A stretch of 64,000 bases of DNA from Halothiobacillus diazotrophicus (GTDB lineage Bacteria; Pseudomonadota; Gammaproteobacteria; Halothiobacillales; Halothiobacillaceae): the NCBI RefSeq assembly GCF_001663815.1, contig NZ_CP016027.1, positions 1,488,001 to 1,552,000 of the forward strand, written 5' to 3'. Positions 28,783-38,993 of the stretch are shown here, piece by piece. Each line of letters starts with the position of its first letter. Position 1 is the first letter of the stretch. A program made the position numbers and the translations under genes. Under the pieces are notes generated by a model. That model was not told where the DNA came from, did not search any database, and worked only from the letters and a program-made list of their open reading frames with translations.

Positions 28783-29369
28783 GAAGAATCAACCTGCTTC
28801 CCTGGCGCGATGAACGTCGCCAGAAACTTCAGCGGAATTTTGTCGTTCACCTGGTTTCGTCCGTGGTCGTTGCGTTGGCGATCGGTGGCGGCATACATCT
28901 TTACATGCAGGATCAGCTGGATTTTCAGGATGAAAGAAACCAGTACCTCAATGGCGTGATCAAGGACCTGGACCGGAAGATTCAGTCCATCAATGAGTTG
29001 AAGAAAAAGAAAAACGAGTTGATCGCGCGCATGCAGGTGATCGAGAAGCTGCAATCCAGCCGCCCCATCATCGTCCACCTGATGGAGGAGTTCGTCAAAA
29101 CGCTCCCCGACGGTATTCAACTTACCAAGATCGACATCACCGGAGACAAGAAAATCGCGCTGCAAGGCTACGCCGATGCACAGGCTCGTGTTGCGGATTA
29201 CCTCCGTCAACTGAATGCATCCGACTACATTGGCGGTGCTGTCATCGTGGGTTCGGGCATTCTCGCCAATTCACCCGGCAAGGACAGCCCCTCATCGAAC
29301 CGGTATGTATTCTCGATCACAGCTTCAGTGAAAACCCCGAAACCCACTGAAGACAGCAAGGAGCAGTAA
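28779..29369 (+). CDS. pilN: Type IV pilus assembly protein PilN
   Basis: A 196-residue bitopic inner-membrane protein. The N-terminus MRRINLLPWRDERRQ contains the INLLPWR box that docks to PilM. One TM helix (FVVHLVSSVVVALAIGGGI) and a periplasmic coiled coil rich in Lys/Glu follow, then a ferredoxin-like domain. The chosen ATG overlaps the pilM stop; an in-frame ATG at 28749 lies inside pilM and would precede the box with ten odd residues. Confidence 0.95.
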   Translation: MRRINLLPWRDERRQKLQRNFVVHLVSSVVVALAIGGGIHLYMQDQLDFQDERNQYLNGVIKDLDRKIQSINELKKKKNELIARMQVIEKLQSSRPIIVHLMEEFVKTLPDGIQLTKIDITGDKKIALQGYADAQARVADYLRQLNASDYIGGAVIVGSGILANSPGKDSPSSNRYVFSITASVKTPKPTEDSKEQ

Positions 29370-29372
29370 GCG

Positions 29373-29987
29373 ATGGATCTGAACGAACTCAAAAACCTTG
29401 ATTTCCAGACCATCGGGCTCGCATCCCTCGGGACGCGCATGGTGATCTTCCTGTTTGTGATCGTCCTGATTGTCGGCGCCGTGATCTATTTCGACACAAT
29501 GCCTCAACGGGATTTGCTCGATCAGAAAAAACGAACCGAACTGAGCCTGCTGGACACCATTCGTGCCAAGCAAAAACTGGCTGCCAACCTCAAGGCCTAC
29601 CAGGATCAGCTCAAGGAAATGCAGACGCGATTCGGCGAGTTGCTTCGTCAACTACCGAACAAGAGCGAGGCAGAAAATCTGATTATCGACATCGCCCAGA
29701 CCTCACTCAAGAACGGTCTCAAAAACAAGCAGATCCAACCGGGCAATGAAATCAAGCACGCCTTCTATGCAGAAACCCCTTACACGCTAACCTTGGAAGG
29801 CACCTACAACCAGTTGGCCAAATTCATCAGCGATACGGCCAATCTGCCAAGAATCGTCACGCTGCACAACCCAACCATTACCCGGGAAAGCGGCGATAAG
29901 CAGGACATGAAGGCCCCGCCACTGAGCATGAAGATCGTCACCAAGACCTATCGATATCTTGATCAGGATGAGGGCACAGGCAAATGA
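29373..29987 (+). CDS. pilO: Type IV pilus assembly protein PilO
   Basis: A 204-residue inner-membrane partner of PilN. A short cytoplasmic N-terminus (MDLNELKNLDFQTIGLA) is followed by a TM helix (VIFLFVIVLIVGAVIYF), a coiled coil, and a periplasmic domain containing EAENLIIDIAQTSLKNGL and YTLTLEGTYNQLAKFISD, which match PilO. It overlaps pilP by four bases. Confidence 0.94.
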   Translation: MDLNELKNLDFQTIGLASLGTRMVIFLFVIVLIVGAVIYFDTMPQRDLLDQKKRTELSLLDTIRAKQKLAANLKAYQDQLKEMQTRFGELLRQLPNKSEAENLIIDIAQTSLKNGLKNKQIQPGNEIKHAFYAETPYTLTLEGTYNQLAKFISDTANLPRIVTLHNPTITRESGDKQDMKAPPLSMKIVTKTYRYLDQDEGTGK

Positions 29988-30529
29988 AACGGACTGACAC
30001 GAAAGGCGCACCGATGCGCACCTCCAAGTGGCTCATCTGCATGCTACCGATCACGTTGCTGCTCAGCGGCTGCGCAAACAACATGAGTGACTTGAAGCAT
30101 GAGGTCGACCAGATCTTGGCTCGACCGGGCGGCAAGATCGAACCGATTCCTGAAATGAAGCCGCTCCCCAAGTACGCGTATGTTGAATCGAAGGACCGCA
30201 CCCCCTTCGAACCCGCGGTCACGCAAAGCACCAAGAAGGATAGTGGTATATCCCCTGACCTCAATCGACCGAAAGAACCGCTGGAGATGTACCCACTCGA
30301 CGCGCTCGCCATGAAGGGCGTCATACAACGGCAAGGTAAGACCTTTGCCCTCGTCCGCGACGGTGATGGCGTCATACACGAAATTCAGGTCGGCAATTAC
30401 ATGGGCTTGAACTATGGCAAGGTGACGAGCATCACCGCTGACAAGATCACGCTCGAAGAAATCGTGCCCGATGGACAGGGCGGCTGGCGCAAGCAAACGG
30501 CAATCGTCCAGCAAAAAGCGACTAAATGA
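29984..30529 (+). CDS. pilP: Type IV pilus lipoprotein PilP
   Basis: A 181-residue inner-membrane lipoprotein linking PilNO to the PilQ secretin. The lipobox LLLSGC follows a hydrophobic signal (WLICMLPITLLLSGC). The C-terminal half has YPLDALAMKGVIQRQGK, the HR-domain fold core seen in PilP, and VGNYMGLNYGKVTSI. The ATG at 29984 overlaps pilO; a second ATG at 30014 (MRTSKWL) would give a more typical signal peptide. Confidence 0.95.
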   Translation: MKRTDTKGAPMRTSKWLICMLPITLLLSGCANNMSDLKHEVDQILARPGGKIEPIPEMKPLPKYAYVESKDRTPFEPAVTQSTKKDSGISPDLNRPKEPLEMYPLDALAMKGVIQRQGKTFALVRDGDGVIHEIQVGNYMGLNYGKVTSITADKITLEEIVPDGQGGWRKQTAIVQQKATK

Positions 30530-30548
30530 TTCAAGGGGATAGATAGAA

Positions 30549-32720
30549 ATGAACAACGTTATGGATGCAACACCTCGTCATCGGCTCCTGAGCACCGCCA
30601 TTCGGCAATCGTTGGGAATACTGTCGATTTCCTTAATTCCGGCCATTGCCCTGGCGGGAGATCTGACGGGAATCAGCACCGAGCGGACCGCCGACGGTTC
30701 CGTGCAAGTGCACCTCAAGCTCTCCGAGCCACTGGCCACCAGCCCGGACAATTTTCAGATCGACAATCCGGCACGCGTTGCTGTGGACCTTCCCGGCGTA
30801 AACAACCAAACCGGTGAACGACAACAAAAAATCGATCTGGGTCCCGTGAAGTCCCTCATGATGGCGGAAGCTGGCGACCGCACGCGCGTCGTATTCAACC
30901 TGACACAATCGACCCCTTACGCAATCAACCCTCAAGGCAACGAGGTGACGATCACCTTCAAGCCCGCAGCGATTCGGAATACGACCGCTTCCGGTGTCGC
31001 CATCAGCACGGGCAGCAATCCTTCAACCGCGATGGATCGCGGCCAGATGATCGACTTCCGCCGCGCAGCAGATGGTGCCGGACGACTGCTGATCAAGACA
31101 TCCGGCCCCAACACACCGATGAAAATGCGCCGCGAAGGCAGCAATATCATCATAGATCTGCCCAATACACGAGTCGATGCGGGACGGTTCAACGTTCGTG
31201 ATTTCGCGACCCCCGTAGAAAATGTCGACGTGCGCCCCATGGGGAATGGCAGCCGCATCATCCTCCAAACGCGCAATGCCGGCGAACACATGGCCTACCA
31301 GACGGACAACCGCCTGGTCGTCGAGGTCAAGGCAATCCCACGCACTCAAGGCGCACAGAATGTTGGAGAGAAGAAATACACGGGCGAACGCCTGACGCTC
31401 AAGTTCCAGGATATCGCCATTCGACCACTGCTTCAGTTGATTGCGGACTTTACCGGAAACAACATTGTCGTCAGCGATGACGTCAAGGGCTCCATCAGCT
31501 TGCGTCTGGAAAATGTACCTTGGGATCAGGCACTGGATCTCATCCTGACGACCAAGGGTCTGTCCATGCGCAAGAATGGCAACGTCATCTATGTCGCGCC
31601 GACAGCGGACATCGTTGCTCGCGACAAGGCCGAACTTGAGGCACGCCAGCAATCCCAACAACTGGCCCCGCTGGTCACCGACATTGTACAGATCAACTAT
31701 GCCCGCGCCGCCGATATCGACAAACTGCTCGAATCCACCTCCAAGGTCAAAGGCGGTGCGGAAAAAGGTTCCGATACTTCACAACGCTTCCTGACGGATC
31801 GCGGGAATATCACCGTTGATGCCCGCAGCAACAGTTTGATCATCACCGATACCGCCACGGCTCTGGATCGAATTCGTGACCTGATCAAGAAAATCGACAA
31901 ACCCGTCAAGCAAGTGCTGATCGAAACACGCATCGTGATCGCCACCGACAACTTTGCTCGCCAGCTTGGCGTTCGTTGGGGCGTAACGGGCACCGGCACG
32001 GGACAAGGCAACACCTATCTGGCCAGCGGAAACGCCAATGCCACCGACCAGATGTTGTCGAACGTCGCGGCGGGCGCAGCACCGGGCATCCCGAGTCTGG
32101 GCAACCGATTCAATTTCAACACCCCGATTTCGGGTACCCCGACAGGTGGTTTGGGCTTGGCAATCCTGGGTTCCAACGTTCTGCTGGATCTTGAATTGTC
32201 CGCACTCCAGTCGGAAGGTTCTGGCGAAATCGTTTCAAGTCCGAAGGTCATTACAACCAACGGTCATACCGCCATGATCAAGCAGGGCTCGGAAATCCCG
32301 TACCAGTCCACGACCAGTACGGGTGGCGGCGCCGTAAACACCGTTCAGTTCAAGGAAGCCGTGCTGCAGACGGAGGTGACGCCACAGATCACCCCGAACA
32401 ACAACATCATCATGGACATCAAGGTGAAGAAGGACGAGCCGGACTACACCAACCTGCTGCCGGGAACGACGAATCCGCCAATCACCACACGAGAAGTCAC
32501 CACCAAGGTTGAAGTCAAGAATGGCGAGACCGTCGTGTTAGGCGGTATTTACGAATTCCAGAATACCAATTCATTGAACAAGGTGCCCTTCTTCGGGGAT
32601 CTGCCCGGTATCGGGAATCTCTTTAAGGATCGCGAGAACAACAACAAGCGTTTCGAACTGTTGATTTTCGTCACGCCGAAGATTATTGACAGCAACGGAA
32701 TTGCCGCTGCGAACGACTGA
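30549..32720 (+). CDS. pilQ: Type IV pilus secretin PilQ
   Basis: A 723-residue outer-membrane secretin that forms the pilus exit channel. A signal peptide (ISLIPAIALAG) leads to two AMIN-type domains (about 35-270) that bind peptidoglycan. An STN/N0 domain includes LTLKFQDIAIRPLLQLIADF, and an N1 domain follows with TDIVQINYARAADIDKLLES. The secretin core has ISTQ-like LSALQSEGSGEIVSSPKVI and ends PFFGDLPGIGNLFK...RFELLIFVTPKI. The gene starts 19 bp after pilP. Confidence 0.96.
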   Translation: MNNVMDATPRHRLLSTAIRQSLGILSISLIPAIALAGDLTGISTERTADGSVQVHLKLSEPLATSPDNFQIDNPARVAVDLPGVNNQTGERQQKIDLGPVKSLMMAEAGDRTRVVFNLTQSTPYAINPQGNEVTITFKPAAIRNTTASGVAISTGSNPSTAMDRGQMIDFRRAADGAGRLLIKTSGPNTPMKMRREGSNIIIDLPNTRVDAGRFNVRDFATPVENVDVRPMGNGSRIILQTRNAGEHMAYQTDNRLVVEVKAIPRTQGAQNVGEKKYTGERLTLKFQDIAIRPLLQLIADFTGNNIVVSDDVKGSISLRLENVPWDQALDLILTTKGLSMRKNGNVIYVAPTADIVARDKAELEARQQSQQLAPLVTDIVQINYARAADIDKLLESTSKVKGGAEKGSDTSQRFLTDRGNITVDARSNSLIITDTATALDRIRDLIKKIDKPVKQVLIETRIVIATDNFARQLGVRWGVTGTGTGQGNTYLASGNANATDQMLSNVAAGAAPGIPSLGNRFNFNTPISGTPTGGLGLAILGSNVLLDLELSALQSEGSGEIVSSPKVITTNGHTAMIKQGSEIPYQSTTSTGGGAVNTVQFKEAVLQTEVTPQITPNNNIIMDIKVKKDEPDYTNLLPGTTNPPITTREVTTKVEVKNGETVVLGGIYEFQNTNSLNKVPFFGDLPGIGNLFKDRENNNKRFELLIFVTPKIIDSNGIAAAND

Positions 32721-32782
32721 CCCGGGATCTTGATCGACCCCCTTTAAGTAATGTGGACAGATAATTTCAGGAGAAAGATTTC

Positions 32783-34720
32783 ATGTGGATCCGAATTAGA
32801 GACCGACTTATGCGGGCACTGACCGTGACTGCCCTGCTTTCGCTCGCCGCCTGCGGTGGCGGAGGCAGTGGGTCAAGCCTCCTGGGCAACACGGGTGGGG
32901 GGTCTACACCCACCCCTCCCCCGGCAACACCACAATATTCCATTCAATTGCTGGCATCCAAAACTTCCGTGGGCACCAACGATGCCACGGGAACCGATAT
33001 CATTGCACTCGTCAAAGATGCCAATAACAACCTAGTATCGGGCGTTCCTGTCACCATCAGTGCGACTGGGGGTAATTTGACGGGCGCACCATTCACAACC
33101 GATCAAACCGGATCCGCAAAGGGAAGCTTGAACACCAGCAATGTCCTGCCGAACGGCCAGATCACCCTGACCGCCACGGCAGGCGCCAGCACCTCGCAAC
33201 CCCTGGTTATCGCGGTGACGGGGACGGCGTTGACCATCTCCGGCGCCACTTCGGCGACGATCGGCTCGCAGCAAACCTATAGCCTGACTCTGGTCGACTC
33301 GACCGGAAAACCGATCGCGAATCAGCCGGTTTCACTCACCACCACATCCGGCACGCTGTCCGCCACATCCGTGACCACCGACAGTAAAGGCACCGCTTCC
33401 TTTACCTTCACCCCAGGCACGACGGATGCCGCTATCACGGCGACGGCAGTCAATTTAAATGCCGGTGCCACGCAGAATATCAGCGTGTCCCAAAATGCGA
33501 CCAGCATCACAACACCGACCGAAAATCAGATACTGTATATCGGCCAATCCTATCCGGTTACGGCGAACGTCAGCGTAAGTGGAACGCCGCAAAGCGGGGC
33601 CTCAGTCGCCTTCACAACCACCCGCGGCACGCTGACCGCCAGTTCGGCGACCTCGGATGTGAGCGGCAATGCAACTGTCTACATCGGTTCTAACACCTCC
33701 GGTCCATCACTGATCAGCGCCTCGGCCAACAATGTGACCGGCATTCGTAACGTCACCTTCTCGGCCCTAACGGCCCAGAAAGTCATCGTACAGGCAACCT
33801 CCAGCGTTATCCCCACCAATGGCTCCACGCAAATTCAAGCGCAGGTACAAGATAACAACGGGAATGCTGTAGTCGGTGCCACCGTCAACTTTACCCTCCA
33901 GAACGAAACCTCGAACGGCAATCTGTCCGCCACTTCGGCCACCACGAATAACCAAGGCGTGGCAACAATCACCTATACGGCGGGCGGCAACCCGGACAAC
34001 AGTTTCACCATTCAGGCGACCGTACCGGCTCAACAACCGAATCAACCCACGGCAGTCTCGGGGCAAGTCGCACTTTCGGTCGCCGGGAAGTCCTTTTCCG
34101 TCGTGATCGGCGAAGATAATAAAATCGTTAAAAACGATGCAAACGCCACGTACGAAAAGACCTACAACGTGATCGTGACCGACAATACCGGTGCGCCGGT
34201 TCAAGGCGCGTCCATCCAGCTGCGCGCCTTGCCAAAAGCCTATGCGAAAGGCGCCTGGGAGCTTCAAACTGGTGCCACGACGTGGACGCAGTTCTATAAG
34301 GAATACCCATCTGGCACAGTCAACCGGGGCAGTCAGGTAAACGGTACGATCTATTACACAGGCGCCCGTCAGGTCTGCGCGAGTGAAGACACCAATGGAA
34401 ATGGCGTCCTGGACCCTGGTGAGGACATCAATGGCAACGGCACTCTGGAGCCGCCGAATATCGTAACCTTCTCTCCGGCCAACCCGGTCACGGATGCCAA
34501 CGGCACGGCCACCTTCAAGATCATCTACGGCCAAAACTATGGCGGATGGGTGTACAACAGCATCACGGCGACAGCCATCGTCTCCGGCACGGAAGGCAGC
34601 AATACGCTCAGTGGTTGGCTGGGACTGGCCTCATCGGACCTGGATGCGGGGAACAAGTCCGGTCCCGCAGGGAACCCGAGTCCATTCGGCATATATGGTT
34701 CCTGCACCTATCCCTATTAA
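32783..34720 (+). CDS. Large lipoprotein with Ig-like (Big_1-type) domains
   Basis: A 645-residue outer-envelope lipoprotein. The signal ends in the lipobox LSLAAC (Cys24), followed by a Gly/Ser and Pro-Thr linker. About four Ig-like repeats follow, with the bacterial-Ig-1 pattern DATGTDIIALVKDANNNLV..PVTISAT and TTDSKGTASFTFTPG. The C-terminal part has paired calcium-loop-like motifs, DTNGNGVLDPGED and DINGNGTLEPP. AGGAG precedes the ATG. It sits between pilQ and aroK, where most relatives have nothing. An adhesin, pilus-associated or secretin-stabilising role is plausible but not shown. The sequence is Thr/Ser/Asn-rich compared with its neighbours. Confidence 0.85.
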   Translation: MWIRIRDRLMRALTVTALLSLAACGGGGSGSSLLGNTGGGSTPTPPPATPQYSIQLLASKTSVGTNDATGTDIIALVKDANNNLVSGVPVTISATGGNLTGAPFTTDQTGSAKGSLNTSNVLPNGQITLTATAGASTSQPLVIAVTGTALTISGATSATIGSQQTYSLTLVDSTGKPIANQPVSLTTTSGTLSATSVTTDSKGTASFTFTPGTTDAAITATAVNLNAGATQNISVSQNATSITTPTENQILYIGQSYPVTANVSVSGTPQSGASVAFTTTRGTLTASSATSDVSGNATVYIGSNTSGPSLISASANNVTGIRNVTFSALTAQKVIVQATSSVIPTNGSTQIQAQVQDNNGNAVVGATVNFTLQNETSNGNLSATSATTNNQGVATITYTAGGNPDNSFTIQATVPAQQPNQPTAVSGQVALSVAGKSFSVVIGEDNKIVKNDANATYEKTYNVIVTDNTGAPVQGASIQLRALPKAYAKGAWELQTGATTWTQFYKEYPSGTVNRGSQVNGTIYYTGARQVCASEDTNGNGVLDPGEDINGNGTLEPPNIVTFSPANPVTDANGTATFKIIYGQNYGGWVYNSITATAIVSGTEGSNTLSGWLGLASSDLDAGNKSGPAGNPSPFGIYGSCTYPY

Positions 34721-34742
34721 CGCTTGACCTTGGTTGAACGTC

Positions 34743-34768
34743 AAAAGCCCCGCTGAGCGGGGCTTTTT
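34743..34768 (+). terminator. Rho-independent terminator after the Ig-domain lipoprotein
   Basis: The stem aaaagccccgc/gcggggctttt with a 3 nt loop is followed by a T-run. It lies 23 bp after the lipoprotein stop and just before aroK, so it probably ends the pil operon; aroK then needs its own promoter or read-through. Confidence 0.9.
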
Positions 34769-34790
34769 CTATTTGCGCTAGAATGGCGCG

Positions 34791-35300
34791 ATGAACACAC
34801 CGAACATCATTCTTATTGGACCCATGGGCGCAGGAAAAAGCACCATCGGAAAACTTCTGGCACACGCCTTGAATCGACCTTTCCTGGACTCGGACAAGGA
34901 AATCGAGCATCGCACGGGGGTCACAATACCGCTCATCTTCGAAATCGAGGGAGAATCCGGATTTCGCGACCGTGAAGTCGCCGTGATCCAGGAAATTACA
35001 CAGGGGGAGGGTTGGGTACTCGCCACCGGGGGCGGTGCCATATTACGCGCGGAGAATAGAGCCGTTTTCGCTCAGCGCGGGTTCGTCGTCTATCTGCACG
35101 CCACGGTACAGCAGCAGGCCGAACGCACTGCCATGGATACCCAGCGCCCGCTGCTGCAGACACCTGACCGGGTGGGTAAGTTAACGGCATTGATGCACGA
35201 GCGCGAACCGCTTTATCGAGAGGTTGCCGACCTGATCATCGAAACGGCGGGAAAATCACCCCGGGTCGTGGTCGACGTAATCCAGCAGCATCTCAAGTAA
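34791..35300 (+). CDS. aroK: Shikimate kinase
   Basis: A 169-residue P-loop kinase (GPMGAGKST, residues 10-18) that phosphorylates shikimate in chorismate synthesis. The shikimate site includes FLDSDKEIEHRTG and GFRDRE; the glycine loop is LATGGGAIL and the lid region contains QRPLL. Length is normal. The usual next gene, aroB, is not present; a convergent LysR gene follows at 172 bp. Confidence 0.95.
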   Translation: MNTPNIILIGPMGAGKSTIGKLLAHALNRPFLDSDKEIEHRTGVTIPLIFEIEGESGFRDREVAVIQEITQGEGWVLATGGGAILRAENRAVFAQRGFVVYLHATVQQQAERTAMDTQRPLLQTPDRVGKLTALMHEREPLYREVADLIIETAGKSPRVVVDVIQQHLK

Positions 35301-35472
35301 ACCGAGATAGAGGAAATGGCAGAATAGCCCGCCAGTGGATAGCCCAGCTCTAGGGGACGAGTGACGAAGGTCTGAGGATGCTCGAAGGCGCCGAACATTC
35401 AGCCTGCTGTTCCGCGCTCTGTACAGAAGCGGAACAAAAGGGAGGGTTTCGACGCTTGCAGGGCGAGAACCC

Positions 35473-36417
35473 CTAACGGCTGCTGTTCGCCGCCTTCTGG
35501 ATCAGTTCCAAATCCAGCATGGGTGAGCTGCTGTGACAGTAGTCGCGGGAGAATTCGAGCAAGTCTTCCATGGCAGGAAGACGGAACTTGTGGCGCTGGC
35601 GCACGAAGGAGAAATCGCGGAACAGTCGGGGCTTGAGCGGCACGGCCTTGAGCAGACCCAATTTGAGTTCCTTGGTGATCCCGGCGGAAGACATGATCGA
35701 CAGCCCCATGCCCGCTTGAACGGCGCCCTTGATGGCTTCAGGGCTACCCAGTTCCATGCAGACATCCCATCCTTCGGAATAGCCCTGGTCGACCAGATAG
35801 TTGAGCACGATTTCCCGTGTCCCCGACCCCTCTTCCCGACAGATGAAGTCGTAGGACATGAGTTGCTCGATACTGAGCTCCTCGGCTTCGGCAAGGGCAT
35901 GATCCGGAGGCATGATGACCACGAGTTCGTCCCGCCGGCAGGTTTCGACCAACAAGTTCTTGTTGGTTACGGTCCCCTCGACGATGGCGAGATCGACCAC
36001 GTTGTGCTCCACCATCGCCACGACCGACTCGGTGTTGCCCACCTTCAGCCGAATGGCGAGATCACGGTGTTTCAGGCGGAATTTACCCAGAAGCGCGGGC
36101 AGCATGTTCTCGGCGATCGTCATGCTGGCGCCGAGATTCAGGGATCCGCCGACTTCCCCGGTCATCTCTTTGACGCGGCGATCCATCTCGTCGTACAGCT
36201 CGAACATGCGTTCCGAGATTTCGTAGACGACATGACCGACATCCGTCAAGGTCACACGATTGTGGGTTCGATCGAACAGTCGGGTGTCGAAATGCTCCTC
36301 AAGCTGTCTCACCTGAAACGTCACGGCGGGTTGCGTCATGTGCAGCGCTTCAGCAGCCTTGGTGAAACTCAATAAGCGCGCAACGGTGTTGAACACCTTG
36401 AGACGTCGATCAGCCAT
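35473..36417 (-). CDS. LysR-family transcriptional regulator
   Basis: A 314-residue LTTR. The N-terminal winged helix-turn-helix covers about 1-60 (VFNTVARLLSFTKAAEALHMTQPAVTFQ), followed by the linker helix and a two-lobed effector domain (GSLNLGASMTIAENMLPALL, EEGSGTREIVLNYL). The helix is close to CbbR and CysB-like members, but the effector cannot be inferred. Its start region overlooks a 195 bp divergent spacer to the DUF4124 gene, a likely target and autoregulation site. Confidence 0.87.
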   Translation of the reverse strand: MADRRLKVFNTVARLLSFTKAAEALHMTQPAVTFQVRQLEEHFDTRLFDRTHNRVTLTDVGHVVYEISERMFELYDEMDRRVKEMTGEVGGSLNLGASMTIAENMLPALLGKFRLKHRDLAIRLKVGNTESVVAMVEHNVVDLAIVEGTVTNKNLLVETCRRDELVVIMPPDHALAEAEELSIEQLMSYDFICREEGSGTREIVLNYLVDQGYSEGWDVCMELGSPEAIKGAVQAGMGLSIMSSAGITKELKLGLLKAVPLKPRLFRDFSFVRQRHKFRLPAMEDLLEFSRDYCHSSSPMLDLELIQKAANSSR

Positions 36418-36612
36418 GAGGTCATTCCCACTCTATGTAGTTAATCGGGATAGTGTATCAAGCCCATTTATCGTTTGCGACACTATACCCGATATCTGCC
36501 TTCGGGATAGCAGCAGGAAATGCCGCGGTACTTGGGATACGGGCCAACCAGTTGAACAATCGACACAAACCGTTATGCTAGCGAACGAACAATCATCAGA
36601 GGACGAGAGATT

Positions 36613-37098
36613 ATGCAACGCTTAGGGAAAAACGCGCTGATCACATTATTGGCGCTATCGAATTTGGCATTGGCGGGCGTGAGCCACGCGGATGACGCGA
36701 CCCGAATCTACAAGTGGGTCGATAAAAAAGGCGAGACGCATTTCAGTCAACTGCCCCCATCCAGTGGCCATGTACAAGCCGAACAGATCAATCCTGACTA
36801 TGCGGCACCACCATCAGCCCCGGCCGATGAGACAGACACGAGTAAGAATCCCCCCTCAGGGGCCACTGAACCCAAGGGGTCCAAGTTACCCGCCGACACG
36901 CCCATCACCGTGTTCAACAAAAAAGAAGCTGAAAAAGCATGTCAAGCAGCCGAGGCCCAAATCAAAGTTCTCAAAAGCCCCGAGAATCAACTCATGACTC
37001 GTGACACAGACGGCAAGTTTCGCCCCCTTTCACCCGGGGAGATTGCCGACCGTTTGAAACAAGCCCAGGGCGTAGCCAACAAGGCCTGCGTCGAATAG
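36613..37098 (+). CDS. DUF4124-domain exported protein
   Basis: A 161-residue secreted protein. A signal peptide (LITLLALSNLALAGVSHA) is followed by the DUF4124 signature TRIYKWVDKKGETHFSQLPP, a Pro/Ala/Thr-rich linker, and a C-terminal helical segment with two cysteines (AEKACQAAEAQIKVL and VANKACVE). Function unknown. It is divergent from the LysR gene and followed by proS at 173 bp. Confidence 0.85.
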   Translation: MQRLGKNALITLLALSNLALAGVSHADDATRIYKWVDKKGETHFSQLPPSSGHVQAEQINPDYAAPPSAPADETDTSKNPPSGATEPKGSKLPADTPITVFNKKEAEKACQAAEAQIKVLKSPENQLMTRDTDGKFRPLSPGEIADRLKQAQGVANKACVE

Positions 37099-37271
37099 GC
37101 ACCGGATATCGAGAGCGGCATCTGCACCCAACCCGTATCAAACGCGAAAAGTCGCGAGGTTCGTGTCAAAATAACGCTCCTTCACGTACCCGGCCCAGCC
37201 ACCCGGCGGGCCGGATCATATGAGTCGGCCCCGTTACAGCCCCCAACCCCCTCATCGAGATCTTCGTCCTC

Positions 37272-38978
37272 ATGCGCAGTTCGCAATTCGCCCTCAATAC
37301 CCTGAAAGAAACGCCGACCGAAGCCGAGGTCATCAGCCATCAGCTGATGCTGCGCGCCGGCATGATCAAGCGGCTGGCCGCCGGCCTCTATACCTGGACG
37401 CCGCTGGGCCTGCGCGTACTGCGCCGGGTGGAAAAAGTCGTTCGCGAGGAAATGGACGGGATCGGTGCGCTGGAACTGCTGATGCCGGCCATCCAACCCG
37501 CCGAACTCTGGCAGGAATCCGGGCGTTGGCAGAAGTACGGACCCGAGCTGTTGCGCGTGAAGGATCGGCACGAACGCGATTTCTGCGTCGGGCCCACTCA
37601 CGAGGAAGTCATCACCGATTATGCCCGCCGTGACCTCAAGAGCTACAAGCAACTGCCGGTCTGCTATTACCAGATCCAGACCAAGTTCCGTGACGAGATC
37701 CGCCCCCGGTTCGGCGTGATGCGCGCCCGCGAGTTCATCATGAAGGACGCCTATTCCTTCCATCAGGATATCGACTCCCTGCGAGACACCTATCAGGCGA
37801 TGTACGATGCCTACGGCCGCATCTTCACCCGACTCGGCCTGAAATTCCGTGCCGTGGTCGCCGATACCGGTTCGATCGGCGGCAATGCTTCTCATGAGTT
37901 TCATGTGCTTGCCGATTCGGGCGAGGACGCCATTGCCTATGCCACAGCTGGCGACTATGCCGCCAACGTCGAAATGGCACCGACCTTCCCCGCCGCGGCG
38001 GGTCGGCCTGCCGCCAGCGAAACGTTGGCGCGCGTGGCCACGCCCGGCGCCAAGACAATTGCCGAAGTGGCGGATTTCCTGAAACTGCCGGCAGCGCGCA
38101 TCCTGAAGACCTTGCTGGTCAAAGGCCGCGAGGTGCCGGTGGTGGCCGTGGTGCTGCGTGGAGATCACGAACTCAACGACATCAAGGCTGCCAAGCATCC
38201 GGCGATTGCCGAACCCTTTACCCTCATCGACGAAAAGGACGCGCCGGCCTTAGTCGGGTGCGGCGTCGGCTCCATCGGCCCGGTCGGCCTGACCAACATA
38301 CCGGTCATCGCAGACTTCGCGGCAGCAGATACGGCGGATTTCGTCTGCGGTGCCAACGAGAACGGCGTGCATCTGACCGGCGTGAACTGGGGGCGCGACC
38401 TGCCGGAACCGGAAACCGCCGACCTGCGTAACGTCGTGGCCGGCGACCCGGCCCCGGACAATCAGGGCACCATCGAGATCTGCCGGGGTATCGAGGTCGG
38501 CCACGTGTTCCAGTTGGGCGACACCTACAGCGCGGCGCTAAAGTGCGAAATTCTCGATGAAACAGGCAAGCCCCGCGTGCCGGTCATGGGATGCTATGGC
38601 ATCGGCGTCTCGCGCATCGTAGCGTCTGCCATCGAACAGAATCACGACGAGAACGGCATCGTCTGGCCGGTACCCTTGGCGCCCTTCACGATCGCCATCG
38701 TGCCCATCAATGCCCATCGCGCCCCGGCCGTCCAGGAAGCGGCGGAACGGCTCGAGGCCGACCTGACGGCATGCGGCTACAGCGTCCTGCTGGAAGATCG
38801 CGGCCTACGGCCGGGCGTCGCCTTCGCCGATATGGAGCTGATCGGCATTCCCCTGCGCATCGTGGTCAGCGAACGGGGTCTGGAGAACGGCGAATTCGAG
38901 ACGCGGCTGCGTTGGGAAAGCGAGAATCAGGTGATTGCCGCCGATCGACTGCAGGACTGGATCGCCACAGTCATCTAG
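37272..38978 (+). CDS. proS: Prolyl-tRNA synthetase
   Basis: A 568-residue class II aminoacyl-tRNA synthetase of the long bacterial type, with an editing insertion between motifs 2 and 3. Motif 1 region [18 protein letters not shown], motif 2 [25 protein letters not shown], and motif 3 [18 protein letters not shown] are present; an anticodon-binding C-terminal domain ends the protein. The N-terminal [15 protein letters not shown] is standard. A tandem repeat follows the stop directly. Confidence 0.96.
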   Translation: MRSSQFALNTLKETPTEAEVISHQLMLRAGMIKRLAAGLYTWTPLGLRVLRRVEKVVREEMDGIGALELLMPAIQPAELWQESGRWQKYGPELLRVKDRHERDFCVGPTHEEVITDYARRDLKSYKQLPVCYYQIQTKFRDEIRPRFGVMRAREFIMKDAYSFHQDIDSLRDTYQAMYDAYGRIFTRLGLKFRAVVADTGSIGGNASHEFHVLADSGEDAIAYATAGDYAANVEMAPTFPAAAGRPAASETLARVATPGAKTIAEVADFLKLPAARILKTLLVKGREVPVVAVVLRGDHELNDIKAAKHPAIAEPFTLIDEKDAPALVGCGVGSIGPVGLTNIPVIADFAAADTADFVCGANENGVHLTGVNWGRDLPEPETADLRNVVAGDPAPDNQGTIEICRGIEVGHVFQLGDTYSAALKCEILDETGKPRVPVMGCYGIGVSRIVASAIEQNHDENGIVWPVPLAPFTIAIVPINAHRAPAVQEAAERLEADLTACGYSVLLEDRGLRPGVAFADMELIGIPLRIVVSERGLENGEFETRLRWESENQVIAADRLQDWIATVI

Positions 38979-38993
38979 GACGGGAATCCACGA

